NCBI RefSeq assembly: GCF_026339935.1
Contig: NZ_JAPEPX010000001.1
Span: 3,424,001 to 3,488,000, forward strand
Direction: 5' to 3'
Length of the DNA stretch: 64,000 bases
Source of the DNA: Streptomyces sp. NBC_01551
GTDB lineage: Bacteria; Actinomycetota; Actinomycetes; Streptomycetales; Streptomycetaceae
Below, piece by piece: positions 35,063 to 43,515 of the stretch; position 1 is the stretch's first letter, and each line of letters starts with the position of its first letter. Made by a program: the position numbers and the translations under genes. The notes under the pieces were generated by a model. It worked only from the letters and a program-made list of their open reading frames with translations. It was not told where the DNA came from and searched no databases.

Positions 35063-36340
35063 ATGCCCCCAACCGAGGAGCGAGATCCAGGCGCCCATCA
35101 GGGACGCGCCGGCGGAGAGCAGCTGGTGGAGGTGGACCTTGCGGGCGTGCTCGCGGCAGCGGAATCCGCCTCCCCTGTGGAGTCACTGGATGTCGTCGCA
35201 CGGATGCTCAGGGACCGCCTGAACGCTGCTGTGGTCTCGTTCCTGATCGTCGACTTCACCGGGTCGTCAGTGGTGCGGCTCGGGGCAGCCGACAGCGTCG
35301 AGTCCGACGAGCCCCCTGAGCGCGTCGCTCTGCCCGGCACCCTCTACGCGGACGCGTTGCGCACACAGCGGCCGGCCCTCCAGCGAGAGGGCAACAGTCG
35401 GGTCAGGGTCGTGGCGCCCGTCACCAACCGCGGCGACGCCATCGGCCTGCTCGAACTCTTCCTGCCGGATCACCCCGACGACTTCGCGATGAGGCAGATC
35501 GGCGCGACCGCTCACGCCCTGGCCTACATCGTGATCGCCAATCGGTCCTTCACCGACGTCTACCAATGGGGTCGCCGTACACGGCCCCTGAACCTGGCCG
35601 CCGAGATCCAGCACCGACTCCTGCCCACCTCACTGGCGTGTGAGGCAGCCCAGTTCACGGTCGCCGGAGCGCTGGAACCGGCCACGCACGTCGGCGGTGA
35701 CACCTTCGACTACGTCGTCGACCGCGACACCATGCAACTCTCCGTCACCGATGCCATGGGCCACGACGTGGAAGCCGCGCTACTCGCCACCCTCGCAGTG
35801 GGCGCCCTTCGCAGAGCCAGGCGTGCCGGCGCCGAGCTCGAAGTACAGGCCTTGGAGGCCAACCGGGCCGTCATCGACCACGGCAGGCGGGGCTTCGTCA
35901 CTGGGCAGCTGCTGCGCATCAGCCTGCTCGACGGGACCACCCAGTTCGTCAACGCCGGGCATCCCTGGCCGCTCCGCCTCAGGCGGGAAAGGGTCGAGCA
36001 GATGGTTCCCGAGGTCGATCTCCCCTTCGGTATCCAGCCACGTACCGCCTATCGGGTGCAGCGGCTGGACCTGCAGCCGGGTGACCGCCTCGTGATGCTC
36101 ACCGACGGCATGCTCGAGCGCCGCGCTGTGGAGGTCGATCTGCCCTCCCTGGTTGTGCGCACGGGCGATCTCCACCCCCGCGAGGCCTCCCGCGCTCTGG
36201 TCGCCGAGATTCTGCGCGCGCATGGCGGCCGTCTCCAGGACGACGCGACGGTCATGTGCCTGGACTGGCACGGTACCCACCAGGTCACACGCAGCGCTGA
36301 CGCCGGGGCGGACCCGGCGGAGGCGTCCGCACCCGAATAG
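35063..36340 (+). CDS. GAF-SpoIIE (PP2C-type) phosphatase
   Basis: The 425-residue product has an N-terminal GAF-like sensor domain (about residues 40-165) and a SpoIIE/RsbU phosphatase domain (about 175-400). The latter has AAEIQHRLLPTSLACEA, ATHVGGDTFDYVV, SVTDAMGHDVEAALLATL, FVNAGHPWPLRL and RLVMLTDGMLERR, with metal-binding Asp residues in GGDTFDY and TDGM. The family dephosphorylates anti-anti-sigma factors in partner-switching pathways, so it probably releases a stress sigma factor. No anti-sigma or STAS gene is adjacent. The ATG is preceded by GGAGGAGAGGAG. Confidence 0.9.
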   Translation: MPPTEERDPGAHQGRAGGEQLVEVDLAGVLAAAESASPVESLDVVARMLRDRLNAAVVSFLIVDFTGSSVVRLGAADSVESDEPPERVALPGTLYADALRTQRPALQREGNSRVRVVAPVTNRGDAIGLLELFLPDHPDDFAMRQIGATAHALAYIVIANRSFTDVYQWGRRTRPLNLAAEIQHRLLPTSLACEAAQFTVAGALEPATHVGGDTFDYVVDRDTMQLSVTDAMGHDVEAALLATLAVGALRRARRAGAELEVQALEANRAVIDHGRRGFVTGQLLRISLLDGTTQFVNAGHPWPLRLRRERVEQMVPEVDLPFGIQPRTAYRVQRLDLQPGDRLVMLTDGMLERRAVEVDLPSLVVRTGDLHPREASRALVAEILRAHGGRLQDDATVMCLDWHGTHQVTRSADAGADPAEASAPE

Positions 36341-36376
36341 CACTCCTTCGACGACCGAGGCCCGTCGATCCCGACG

Positions 36377-36715
36377 TCAGGCCGAGGACGGCGGCGCGGA
36401 TGATTCGGCGGCGCGGCGGTACTCGGCGTTGATGCGCTGGGCTTCCTCGAGCTGATCTTCGAGGATGATGATGCGGCAGGCGGCCTCGATGGGGGTGCCC
36501 TGGTCGACGAGTTCCCGGGCGCGGGCGGCGATGCGGAGCTGGTAGCGGGAGTAGCGGCGGTGGCCGCCCTCGGAGCGGAGCGGGGTGATCAGGCGGGCTT
36601 CGCCGATAGCACGGAGGAAGCCCTGGGTGGTGCCGAGCATGGCGGCGGCCCGGCCCATCGTGTAGGCGGGGTAGTCGTCATCGTCGAGACGGCCGAACGA
36701 GTCGTCTGCTGTCAT
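36377..36715 (-). CDS. Short MerR-like regulator
   Basis: The 112-residue protein has a MerR-type helix-turn-helix: YTMGRAAAMLGTTQGFLRAIGEARLITPLRSEGGHRRYSRYQLRIA, followed by a coiled-coil helix (EAACRIIILEDQLEEAQRINAEYRRAAE). It lacks an effector domain, as in BldC- or HspR-like small MerR proteins. The ATG at 36715 has GAGAGG upstream. Just before that lies a 32-base perfect palindrome and then about 700 bases of repeat-rich non-coding DNA, a strikingly long 5' region for such a small gene. Confidence 0.85.
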   Translation of the reverse strand: MTADDSFGRLDDDDYPAYTMGRAAAMLGTTQGFLRAIGEARLITPLRSEGGHRRYSRYQLRIAARARELVDQGTPIEAACRIIILEDQLEEAQRINAEYRRAAESSAPPSSA

Positions 36716-37711
36716 TGAACCTCTCTCATGGAACACATGGAGGGGCCCTGGTGCCGTACGGCACCAGGGCCCCGAAGGAACTACTACACCATCTGTCGGC
36801 CCTGATACTGCGCCGACGCTGTGTTTCCGCCGACCCGACCGAGATGCTGCCGGGAGTGCGGGGATCGCGGTTGCTTGACCGGAGACCACCTCACTATCGA
36901 TGTCCTGCGGTACCCGGGCTCAAGGCTTCCGCCCGGGCGATCCTGATGGTGCTCGGCTCCTCCGTTCTTCCCTCGGTGATCAACTGCTTACTGCTGGTAC
37001 TGCTGGTACTGCTGTATTGCGTACTGCTCAGTGGCCTGACCCAGCGCCACTCTTCGGCAGCCAGCCCCGTTGCCCATCCTGCGTCTGCTCTGGCTTAGAA
37101 CCCCACTGCCGAACTTCCCGGTGCGCGCGTCCGCAGCCGACGCCTTCACCGAGGTGCTAGTCACTTACTTCACTGCTGGGTACTTCGAACTGCACTTACA
37201 GGTACTGCCACTGCGTTAACTGCTGGTACTGCCCACGGCGGCCCCTGATCACTGCGGGCCACCCGGTCCGGTCGTCAGTCCCGTCGCCGTCCTGTAACAA
37301 CCCTGGCTTCGGAACTCCACCACCGCACCGTCCTGCGCACTGCAACTACAGGTACTGCTGCCCGGCAGTTCGTCTCTGCCAGGCCCTGCTGTCTCCCTGG
37401 GCTACGAGAGAAACCATAACCACGCCACAGCCCAATGTCTACTCTGGCCGTCATAGATTTTCGTTCCCGCCGAGGAGAGTTAGGCGTTCGCGGTCGGCCC
37501 AGATGCGCAGAGCAGCCTGCACAGCAGATCAGGGGCTCGGACGCCCTGTCCTGTACGGCCGTACCGGTGGATTCGGCTGGCCCATGGTCACCGCATCGCC
37601 CGAGCAACCGGTGTCACCCCTCGGGCCTCCGCGGGAAGGCGGTGAGTGCACTTCACGACCGAGTGCTACCGGTCGAGAGGACGGGACGACTGGTGCATAA
37701 AATCGGCTCTC
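36716..37711. other. Repeat-rich non-coding region with many TACTGC words
   Basis: About 1 kb without a convincing gene. The word TGCTGGTACTGC occurs at 36992, 37001 and 37221. Two 20-base copies of an ACTGCANNTACAGGTACTGC-type sequence start at 37189 and 37339, 150 bases apart with 18 of 20 identities. Base composition is visibly less GC-rich than its surroundings. Read on the minus strand it would be a long leader of the MerR-like gene. It could be an RNA, an array of regulator-binding sites or a decayed gene. Confidence 0.55.
36742..36773. terminator. 32-base perfect palindrome upstream of the MerR-like gene
   Basis: GGGGCCCTGGTGCC at 36742-36755 and GGCACCAGGGCCCC at 36760-36773 pair perfectly around GTAC, which is itself self-complementary. 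The palindrome ends 27 bases upstream of the MerR-like start. On the minus strand it could act as an attenuator in that gene's leader; on the plus strand it could stop readthrough. It is too strong to be chance in coding-free DNA. Confidence 0.75.
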
Positions 37712-38071
37712 ATGTCGAAGCCTGACGAGCTGCTCGTTGACGTTGCCACCCTGGTGGAGTCCGGGCAGAGCAATCAGATGTCCCTGACCGTGGTCACCGG
37801 TGGCGCTGTCATCACCGGTCGGCTGGCACCCGAAGCCGTCTGGAGGCAGCGGGTGTCGGAGGTCCTGACGGATTCCGCCCGCCTGGGCGAGTTCGCCGCC
37901 ATCTTCACCGCCACGACACCCCACGAGGGACCGCCCACTCATCTGCACTTCCATGTGGCCCGCATCCTTCAGGGCACGGTGGGGATCCCGGAGACGGGTG
38001 GGATGTATCGCGTCTCGATCGCGGATGTCAGCGCATGGACCATGGGCGACTTCAGCTACTCCGACCACTGA
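37712..38071 (+). CDS. Possible gas-vesicle accessory GvpU-like protein
   Basis: The 119-residue product has an N-terminal helix (PDELLVDVATLVESGQ) followed by beta strands MSLTVVTGGAVITGRLAP and THLHFHVARILQGTV, ending in SIADVSAWTMGDFSYSDH. The strand pattern and length recall GvpU-type small proteins. No other gas-vesicle gene is in the window, so the name is tentative. The ATG at 37712 lacks an obvious ribosome-binding site. A strong bidirectional terminator follows. Confidence 0.6.
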   Translation: MSKPDELLVDVATLVESGQSNQMSLTVVTGGAVITGRLAPEAVWRQRVSEVLTDSARLGEFAAIFTATTPHEGPPTHLHFHVARILQGTVGIPETGGMYRVSIADVSAWTMGDFSYSDH

Positions 38072-38105
38072 CCCGACATCGCGTAAGAAACCCCTGGGCA
38101 CGAGG

Positions 38106-38139
38106 GAGGGCCCGACCGGCGCGTGCCGGTCGGGCCCTC
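38106..38139. terminator. Bidirectional terminator
   Basis: GAGGGCCCGACCGGC and GCCGGTCGGGCCCTC form a perfect 15-base stem with a GCGT loop between two convergent genes, the GvpU-like gene on the plus strand and the small conserved gene on the minus strand. Confidence 0.85.
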
Positions 38140-38178
38140 CTCGCTGTCCGGGTGTCGGCTCGCGCCCGGTCCTGTCCG

Positions 38179-38490
38179 TCAGACGGTCACCGGGATGCCG
38201 AGCATCGCGGAAGCCTGCTGGAGCGGGCTGAGGACGCGCGTGGGCATGGCGGCCCGGGGGAGGCCGCGGCAGGTGAACCCGAGCTGGGTCATGGCCCGGA
38301 GGACTTCACCGGTGCTGAAGTCGCGGCGGTCCTGGCGCGTGATGACCTGACCGACTTGCTTGACGGGGTAGGTACGGCGCCCGATGATCACGGACTCGCC
38401 GACGACCTGCTCGGGCTTGACGCCCTTCATCGACTCCAGGACACCGCTCTTGGTCAGGTCGAACGGGAAACGGGCGATGACACAGCGCAT
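38179..38490 (-). CDS. Small conserved protein of the cold-shock group (SCO5918-like)
   Basis: The 103-residue protein begins MRCVIARFPFDLTKSGVLES and continues KPEQVVGESVIIGRRTYPVKQVGQVITRQDRRDFSTGEV, RAMTQLGFTC and SPLQQASAML. I recognise this as the family catalogued in Streptomyces as SCO5918-like, found beside a DEAD-box helicase and a cold-shock protein, as here. The strands and conserved basic residues suggest nucleic-acid or ribosome binding, but no function is established. It lies 51 bases downstream of the CBS gene, same direction. Confidence 0.75.
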   Translation of the reverse strand: MRCVIARFPFDLTKSGVLESMKGVKPEQVVGESVIIGRRTYPVKQVGQVITRQDRRDFSTGEVLRAMTQLGFTCRGLPRAAMPTRVLSPLQQASAMLGIPVTV

Positions 38491-38541
38491 GTTGCCTCAC
38501 AGGAAGAAGAAGGGGGGACGGCCGTGCCGCGGTGAGGCGGT

Positions 38542-38940
38542 TCAGCGGGCAAGGGCGAGGACGCCCAGAGCACTGCCCTGCTCATCGACGACCGGCAGGG
38601 CATCGAGCCGGCGGTAGCGCATCGCGTGTTCGGCTTCGGCCATCGTGGTTGCGGGTGAGGCGACCGGCCCGCGGTCCCCCAGCAGGTCGCGGAGACGGAC
38701 CCGGTCGGTGTACGCCGCGCTGTCGTGGACAGCGGTGAGCTGGGCCTGCGTGACCAGCCCGGTGCACAGGCCGTCCTCGTCGCAGACGAGCAGATGATCC
38801 GCGCGGGCGCCGGCCATGACGGCCAGGGCCACCTCGACCGTCATGTCGTCACATACCTGTGGACCGGCCGCCTCCATCGCGTCGTCCACCGTCCGGTGCA
38901 CAGCGTTGGCGTTCGCCGAGCGGGGCTGCATCTGGATCAT
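38542..38940 (-). CDS. CBS-pair protein
   Basis: The 132-residue product has two CBS motifs: VCDDMTVEVALAVMAGARADHLLVCDEDGLCTGLVTQAQL, and SPATTMAEAEHAMRYRRLDALPVVDEQGSALGVLALAR. Stand-alone CBS pairs bind adenine nucleotides and act as energy sensors. The ATG at 38940 is assumed; an in-frame TTG two codons upstream sits closer to GGAGG. It follows the helicase gene with a 52-base gap and is probably cotranscribed with it. Confidence 0.85.
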   Translation of the reverse strand: MIQMQPRSANANAVHRTVDDAMEAAGPQVCDDMTVEVALAVMAGARADHLLVCDEDGLCTGLVTQAQLTAVHDSAAYTDRVRLRDLLGDRGPVASPATTMAEAEHAMRYRRLDALPVVDEQGSALGVLALAR

Positions 38941-38992
38941 CGTCAAAACGTGCCTCCTGCAGAGATGGGTCAGTTTCCTGATCACGTGGTTC

Positions 38993-40507
38993 TCAGGCCG
39001 CCGCATCGAAGGCAGACTGCCGCACGCTCACACGCCGGGCCGTCGAAGCGGGCCGTCGCGTGCCCCGGGAAGTGGCGCTGCGCTTGGCGCGTTCGACGAC
39101 CGGTGCGGTGATGACGACGGGGACGCCGGAGGGTGCCTGGGCGCCGGTGATCCGGTTCAGGGCCTCTTCGCCCGAGCGGACCTGCGTGGTCTGCGGGGTG
39201 ATCCTGGCGGCCTGCATGAGGCGGGTCATGTCGCGGCGCTGGTTGGGGGTGACGAGGGTGACGACGCTGCCGGACTCGCCGGCGCGGGCGGTGCGGCCGC
39301 CGCGGTGGAGGTAGTCCTTGGGGTCGGTGGGCGGGTCGACGTTCACGACGAGGTCGAGGTTGTCGACGTGGATGCCGCGCGCCGCGACGTTCGTCGCGAC
39401 CAGCACGGTCACGTGCCCGGTCTTGAACTGGGCCAGGGTGCGGGTGCGCTGGGGCTGGGACTTCCCGCCGTGCAGCGCGGCGGCCCGTACGCCGCTGTTC
39501 AGCAGGTGGCTGGTGAGCCGGTCGACGGCGTGCTTGGTGTCCAGGAACATCATCACCCGGCCCTCGCGCGCCGCGATCTCCGTCGTCGTCCGGTGCTTGT
39601 CGGCGCCGTGGACGTGCAGCACGTGGTGCTCCATCGTCGTCACCGCACCGGCCGAGGGGTCCACCGAGTGCACGACGGGGTCGGTGAGGTAGCGCCGGAC
39701 CAGCAGGTCGACGTTGCGGTCGAGGGTGGCGGAGAAGAGCATCCGCTGGCCCTCGGGGCGCACCTGATCGAGGAGGGCGGTGACCTGCGGCATGAAGCCC
39801 ATGTCGGCCATCTGGTCGGCCTCGTCGAGGACGGTGATCGCGACCTGGTTCAGCCGGCATTCGCCACGGTCGATGAGGTCCTTCAACCGGCCGGGCGTGG
39901 CCACGACGACCTCCGCGCCTCCGCGCAGCGCTCCGGCCTGCTTGCCGATCGACATGCCGCCGACGACCGTGGTCAGGCGCAGCTTCACGGCGCGGGCGTA
40001 CGGGGTGAGGGCGTCGGTCACCTGCTGGGCCAGCTCGCGGGTGGGGACGAGGACCAGGGCCAGCGGCTGGCGCGGCTCAGCGCGCTGTCCGGCGGTGCGG
40101 GCCAGCAGGGCGAGGCCGAAGGCCAGGGTCTTGCCGGAGCCGGTACGGCCGCGGCCGAGGACGTCGCGGCCCGAAAGGGTGTTGGGCAGGGTGGCTCCCT
40201 GGATCGGGAACGGCACGCTCAGGCCCTGCGCGCCGAGGGCAGCAAGCAGCTCCGCCGGCATGTCGAGGTCGGCGAAGGCCTCGACGGCGGGCAGCGCGGG
40301 AGTAATGGTCTTCGGCGGAGCGAACTCGCCCTGTACCGCTGCGGGTCGGCGGCCGTAGCCGCCCGAGCGGCGCGGACCTCCGGAACGGCTCGGGGCCGAC
40401 GACCCGAAGCGGCTGCCCCGCTCCGAACCGGCGGCAGCGCCGAAAGCGGGGCCGCCGGTGCGGCTGCGGGTGCGAGAGGAACGGTCGTTCGTACGTGTGC
40501 GGTTCAT
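38993..40507 (-). CDS. Cold-shock-type DEAD-box RNA helicase
   Basis: The 504-residue protein has all DEAD-box motifs: FPIQGATLPNTLSGRDVLGRGRTGSGKT (Q motif and motif I), PTRELAQQV (Ia), TPGRLKDLI (Ib), VLDEADQM (II), LFSATL (III) and a C-terminal helicase domain with VLVATNVAARGIHVDNLDLVVN and HRGGRTARAGESG (V and VI). A basic Arg/Gly/Ser-rich N-terminus (about 90 residues) and basic C-terminus probably bind RNA. It should unwind RNA structures formed in the cold. A hairpin in the leader overlaps its ribosome-binding site. Confidence 0.93.
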   Translation of the reverse strand: MNRTRTNDRSSRTRSRTGGPAFGAAAGSERGSRFGSSAPSRSGGPRRSGGYGRRPAAVQGEFAPPKTITPALPAVEAFADLDMPAELLAALGAQGLSVPFPIQGATLPNTLSGRDVLGRGRTGSGKTLAFGLALLARTAGQRAEPRQPLALVLVPTRELAQQVTDALTPYARAVKLRLTTVVGGMSIGKQAGALRGGAEVVVATPGRLKDLIDRGECRLNQVAITVLDEADQMADMGFMPQVTALLDQVRPEGQRMLFSATLDRNVDLLVRRYLTDPVVHSVDPSAGAVTTMEHHVLHVHGADKHRTTTEIAAREGRVMMFLDTKHAVDRLTSHLLNSGVRAAALHGGKSQPQRTRTLAQFKTGHVTVLVATNVAARGIHVDNLDLVVNVDPPTDPKDYLHRGGRTARAGESGSVVTLVTPNQRRDMTRLMQAARITPQTTQVRSGEEALNRITGAQAPSGVPVVITAPVVERAKRSATSRGTRRPASTARRVSVRQSAFDAAA

Positions 40508-40517
40508 TCAGAACCTT

Positions 40518-40540
40518 CCTTGATACGGCGCGTATCAAGG
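40518..40540 (-). promoter_or_regulatory. Leader hairpin overlapping the helicase ribosome-binding site
   Basis: On the minus strand CCTTGATACG and CGTATCAAGG form a perfect 10-base stem with a 3-base loop. Its 3' arm ends in AGG, which is the first part of the AGGAAGG ribosome-binding site 6 bases upstream of the helicase ATG. Pairing would partly hide that site. This suggests structure-dependent control of helicase translation. The remaining bases up to the Csp gene end show no gene. Confidence 0.7.
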
Positions 40541-40737
40541 AATTTCCGCAGCGGAAACGTGGCGCTGGGAATCACAAGAACGTTGCCGAATGGAATGTGA
40601 AAGCGACTCTGACCCGCAGAGATTCTGTACGGGCGCATGCGCTGAGATGGCGTCACGGGGGGACGCGAAACCGAGAAATCGAGTGGGGTGAAGCGCCGAG
40701 CAGGCTGTAACCCTGAAATACTGCGGGAAATGCGTGC

Positions 40738-40775
40738 AGCTGGGGCCCGCACCCCGAGGGATGCGGGCCCCAGCT
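40738..40775 (-). terminator. Terminator of the cold-shock protein gene
   Basis: AGCTGGGGCCCGCA and TGCGGGCCCCAGCT form a perfect 14-base stem with a 10-base loop, beginning 18 bases after the Csp stop. Confidence 0.85.
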
Positions 40776-40793
40776 ACGAAATGCGCGTCAGCG

Positions 40794-40997
40794 TCAGGCG
40801 GGAACGATGTTCTCGGCCGTCGGGCCCTTCTGGCCCTGCGCGATGTCGAAGGTGACCTTCTGGCCTTCCAGCAGCTCGCGGAAGCCCTGGGCGGCGATGT
40901 TCGAGAAGTGGGCGAAGACGTCGTCGCCGCCACCGTCCTGCTCGATGAAGCCGAAACCCTTGGCCGCGTTGAACCACTTCACGGTGCCAGATGCCAT
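40794..40997 (-). CDS. Cold-shock protein (CspA family)
   Basis: The 67-residue protein is a complete [23 protein letters not shown] (RNP-1-like) and [10 protein letters not shown] (RNP-2-like), with the aromatic RNA-binding face intact. It binds single-stranded RNA and DNA and melts structure. AAAGGAGAT precedes the ATG. An A/T-richer leader of at least 250 bases lies upstream, as is common for cold-shock genes. It pairs functionally with the DEAD-box helicase downstream. Confidence 0.95.
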   Translation of the reverse strand: MASGTVKWFNAAKGFGFIEQDGGGDDVFAHFSNIAAQGFRELLEGQKVTFDIAQGQKGPTAENIVPA

Positions 40998-41488
40998 GTC
41001 ATATCTCCTTTGGGGCAGTACACCAGCATCCGCACTGTACGGACACCGTGTCGCCGCGATGATGCCCCGCCGGAAAATGACCCGGAAATATGAAGCACTC
41101 GAATGTGACGCGGAGGCCGACTGGAGCGCTTGAAGTTTTTGGGTACCAAAACTGCAACCGAGATCGACAGTAGCACGCTGCAGCGGTTTGTGTGCGCTAA
41201 ATATCTCCATCGTGTGCGGTGCGGAAAAACTCTCCCTGCGGGGTCCATTAAACTCTCTGACCGCGGGGATAGATATTGATTCCCTCCGAGTGCAGCGTTT
41301 CGCGAGCAAGGGCGTCCGCCAGCTGCGACGTGCAGTCCAGGGGACGTGAGCCTGCGGGGTGGGTCCGCAGCGCCCTCCCGAAGGGATCAGCAGCTCGCAG
41401 GGCTCCATGGCGGTCTCGGGGGCGTCCACGGCAAGGCAGCGCGGCCAGCCCCGCTCTCGCTACACGTCTGTTCCGCAGAGCCTGACCG
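40998..41488. other. Leader and promoter region of the cold-shock gene
   Basis: This 491-base stretch holds no clear gene. The first 280 bases are A/T-richer than the surrounding DNA (for example TTGAAGTTTTTGGGTACC near 41131 and CGCTAAATATCTCC near 41194). That is consistent with an untranslated leader of the Csp gene. Short frames that are open here lack the local codon bias. Confidence 0.5.
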
Positions 41489-41752
41489 TCACTGCGGTCG
41501 TTCGCGAAGCCGCTCCCGCAGGTGGAGGAGGACCTCGGTGTCGGCGATGTCGACCAAGGCTGCCAACAGGATCCGGATACGAACGTCATCGCCATGGTGC
41601 ACAGCCCGCACGATGGCCTCGATGGTGGCGGCCGCCTCAGCGGGAAGACATGGTGGGCCGGCCGTGGCCCACACGTGAACGGCAGGACCGGCCGTGCCCG
41701 GCCGCTCTGCTGGAGTGTCCTGCTCAGGGTCACTGCCTTCATCCACCGGCAC
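41489..41752 (-). CDS. Small helical protein of unknown role
   Basis: The 87-residue product starts with GTG preceded by GGAGG at 9 bases. The N-terminal half is acidic and Pro-rich. The C-terminal half is strongly helical and amphipathic (ATIEAIVRAVHHGDDVRIRILLAALVDIADTEVLLHLRERLRE). Codon bias is normal for the genome. I do not recognise the family; short actinobacterial proteins with this IADTEALLHLR-like ending are common. Confidence 0.55.
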   Translation of the reverse strand: MPVDEGSDPEQDTPAERPGTAGPAVHVWATAGPPCLPAEAAATIEAIVRAVHHGDDVRIRILLAALVDIADTEVLLHLRERLRERPQ

Positions 41753-41959
41753 CCGTGGGAACCTCCTGACGAGATGGTCAGATCAACGGTGATCTCAGTG
41801 GCCATCTCACTGGCACGGCTGGACCAGGCCGCCCCCGAGTCCCGGTGCGCAGCCTTCTTCGAGACTTGCATCAGTGGGGACCGGTGTGTGGAGCCTGTCC
41901 CGCTGAGAGGCGTGGCACTCTCGTCGCGAGCACCGTTGGCGGGGAAGGTGGCGTAGGTG

Positions 41960-42130
41960 ATGGCTGAGCTGAAGTTCGAAACCGTCGTGTGCCCGCACTG
42001 CGCGGCCTGCCCGGCCACTGGGCAGGCCCGTACCGTCACCGCCGACCGGTGTCGGGTGACGGTGACGTGGCACCTCCCTTCCTGCCCGCACTACGCCGCC
42101 GATCGCGTGTTGGCGGGGAGGGAGGACTAG
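41960..42130 (+). CDS. Small Cys-rich, zinc-ribbon-like protein
   Basis: This 56-residue product has good codon bias and a GGGGAAGG site upstream. Cys residues occur as CPHCAAC near residue 11 and again as single Cys in DRCRV and SCPHY, enough for one zinc site. The sequence opens AELKFETVV and ends ADRVLAGRED. A GTG immediately before the ATG could also start it. Function unknown, possibly nucleic-acid or protein binding. Confidence 0.5.
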   Translation: MAELKFETVVCPHCAACPATGQARTVTADRCRVTVTWHLPSCPHYAADRVLAGRED

Positions 42131-42363
42131 GGAGACCCGTCGAGAGTCTGAGCCAACCCCTCCGACCAACCGCCCCTTTTGGAAAGCGAATTCACGCGAC
42201 GGAGACAGCGGTGTGACGCAGGTCATCGAGGACGTGTCTCGCGACGCGAGACCGGCGGGGGCTCGTGTGGTGCAAGTGATGCGCGAACAGCCCTCCGGCC
42301 AGGGAGTTCCTGCGAGTTGGGGCACGCGGAGGGCACGGCGAGGGGTGAGAGGTCTAGATAACG

Positions 42364-42396
42364 AAGAAGGCCCAGGTCGCTGACCTGGGCCTTCTT
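42364..42396 (-). terminator. Terminator after tRNA-Gly
   Basis: AAGAAGGCCCAGGTC and GACCTGGGCCTTCTT form a perfect 15-base stem with a GCT loop, 6 bases beyond the 3' end of the tRNA on the minus strand. Confidence 0.88.
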
Positions 42397-42401
42397 GCAA
42401 G

Positions 42402-42472
42402 AGCGGATGACGGGAATCGAACCCGCGCTATAAGCTTGGGAAGCTCATGTTCTACCATTAAACTACATCCGC
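42402..42472 (-). tRNA. tRNA-Gly (CCC)
   Basis: Read on the minus strand, GCGGATG and CATCCGC form a 7-base acceptor stem with a T discriminator. The anticodon stem TGAGC/GCTTA closes the loop TTCCCAA, giving anticodon CCC. The T arm contains GGGTTCGATTCCCG. The 71-base length is normal for tRNA-Gly. CCA is not encoded. It reads GGG codons. Confidence 0.93.
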
Positions 42473-42696
42473 ATGGTGGTCCAGTTGCCTGGAGCCTTAC
42501 CGTTGCACACTCTACCTCATGATCGACCCCCGGTGAATTTGCCGCGGGGTCGTTGTTGTGTGTGGGGTGCAGCGAGGCGTGTGGGGGCGGGAGTTGGGGC
42601 GTAACGTACGGGTTCGGAGCGGCGGCTTGGGTGGGTCCCGATCATCCCCTAATGTGGCGATTCGTCGCAGGATGGCTCGTAGGGGAAAGGGACTCG

Positions 42697-42861
42697 ATGG
42701 AGCACACCGTCGTCCGTTGTGCCGAAGGGCACGTGTTCAGCACCGCTTCGTTTCCGCTCCAGCAGCTCGGGGCCGGCCGGATCGGGCCGGGGCGGTTGCT
42801 GCGGTGTCCGCGGTGTGCGCGGCTGCGGCACGCCGTGCCCGTCGGAGGCGTGAAGCGATAG
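42697..42861 (+). CDS. Small zinc-ribbon-like protein
   Basis: This 54-residue product begins MEHTVVRCAEGHVFST and includes LLRCPRCARLRHAVPV. Cys8 and the later CPRC pair, with His residues, could hold one zinc. AGGGGAAAGG precedes the ATG. The pattern resembles small Streptomyces ribbon proteins near tRNA genes, role unknown. It sits upstream of dcd with a 66-base gap. Confidence 0.7.
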   Translation: MEHTVVRCAEGHVFSTASFPLQQLGAGRIGPGRLLRCPRCARLRHAVPVGGVKR

Positions 42862-42927
42862 CCGCCACAGGCGCGCGGGGTCCGCTCCGATTGGGGGTGG
42901 CTCGCGCGCTCTGCGTATCCTCGGGAC

Positions 42928-43515
42928 GTGCTTCTCTCTGACAAAGACATCCGGGCCGAGATCGACAGCGGACGGGTTCGCATCGACCCGTTCGAGGAAT
43001 CGATGGTGCAGCCCTCCAGTATCGATGTGCGTCTCGACCGGTACTTCCGGGTGTTCGAGAACCACCGCTACGCCCACATCGACCCCGCCGTCGAGCAGCC
43101 GGACCTGACCCGCATGGTCGAGCCGGAGGGCGACGAGGCGTTCATCCTCCACCCGGGTGAGTTCGTGCTCGCCTCGACGTACGAGGTCGTCTCGCTCCCC
43201 GACGACATCGCCTCCCGCCTGGAGGGGAAGTCCAGCCTGGGGCGCCTGGGGCTGGTGACGCACTCGACCGCCGGGTTCATCGACCCCGGGTTCTCGGGTC
43301 ACGTGACCCTGGAGCTGTCGAACCTGGCCACCCTGCCGATCAAGCTCTGGCCGGGCATGAAGATCGGGCAGCTGTGCATGTTCCGGCTCAGCTCGCCCGC
43401 CGAGTTCCCGTACGGCAGTGAGCGCTACGGGTCCAGGTACCAGGGGCAGCGCGGGCCGACCGCCTCGCGCTCCTTCCAGAACTTCCACCGTACCCAGGTG
43501 AGGCACGAGGCATGA
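42928..43515 (+). CDS. dcd: dCTP deaminase
   Basis: The 195-residue protein converts dCTP to dUTP; some actinobacterial members go straight to dUMP. It has the trimeric dUTPase-like fold with [34 protein letters not shown], including the catalytic Glu129 in HVTLE. The N-terminus [22 protein letters not shown] and the middle [17 protein letters not shown] are typical. It starts with GTG. Its stop overlaps the next gene by 4 bases (ATGA), linking nucleotide supply with a phosphoribosyltransferase. Confidence 0.96.
   Translation: MLLSDKDIRAEIDSGRVRIDPFEESMVQPSSIDVRLDRYFRVFENHRYAHIDPAVEQPDLTRMVEPEGDEAFILHPGEFVLASTYEVVSLPDDIASRLEGKSSLGRLGLVTHSTAGFIDPGFSGHVTLELSNLATLPIKLWPGMKIGQLCMFRLSSPAEFPYGSERYGSRYQGQRGPTASRSFQNFHRTQVRHEA

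Noticed and set aside
37275..37607. 110-codon minus-strand frame inside the repeat-rich non-coding region
   Set aside because: Codon bias is weak, no ribosome-binding site is evident and the sequence has no family resemblance.
40744..40775. GC-rich repeat near the cold-shock gene as a mobile-element end
   Set aside because: It is a simple terminator stem with no flanking direct repeats or transposase.
41248..42039. Minus-strand frame of 263 codons between the cold-shock gene and the tRNA
   Set aside because: It covers a better-supported short gene (41489-41752) in another frame and has poor codon bias.
42363..42480. tRNA-Gly as an integration (attachment) site
   Set aside because: No duplicate of the tRNA 3' end and no integrase gene were seen in the window.
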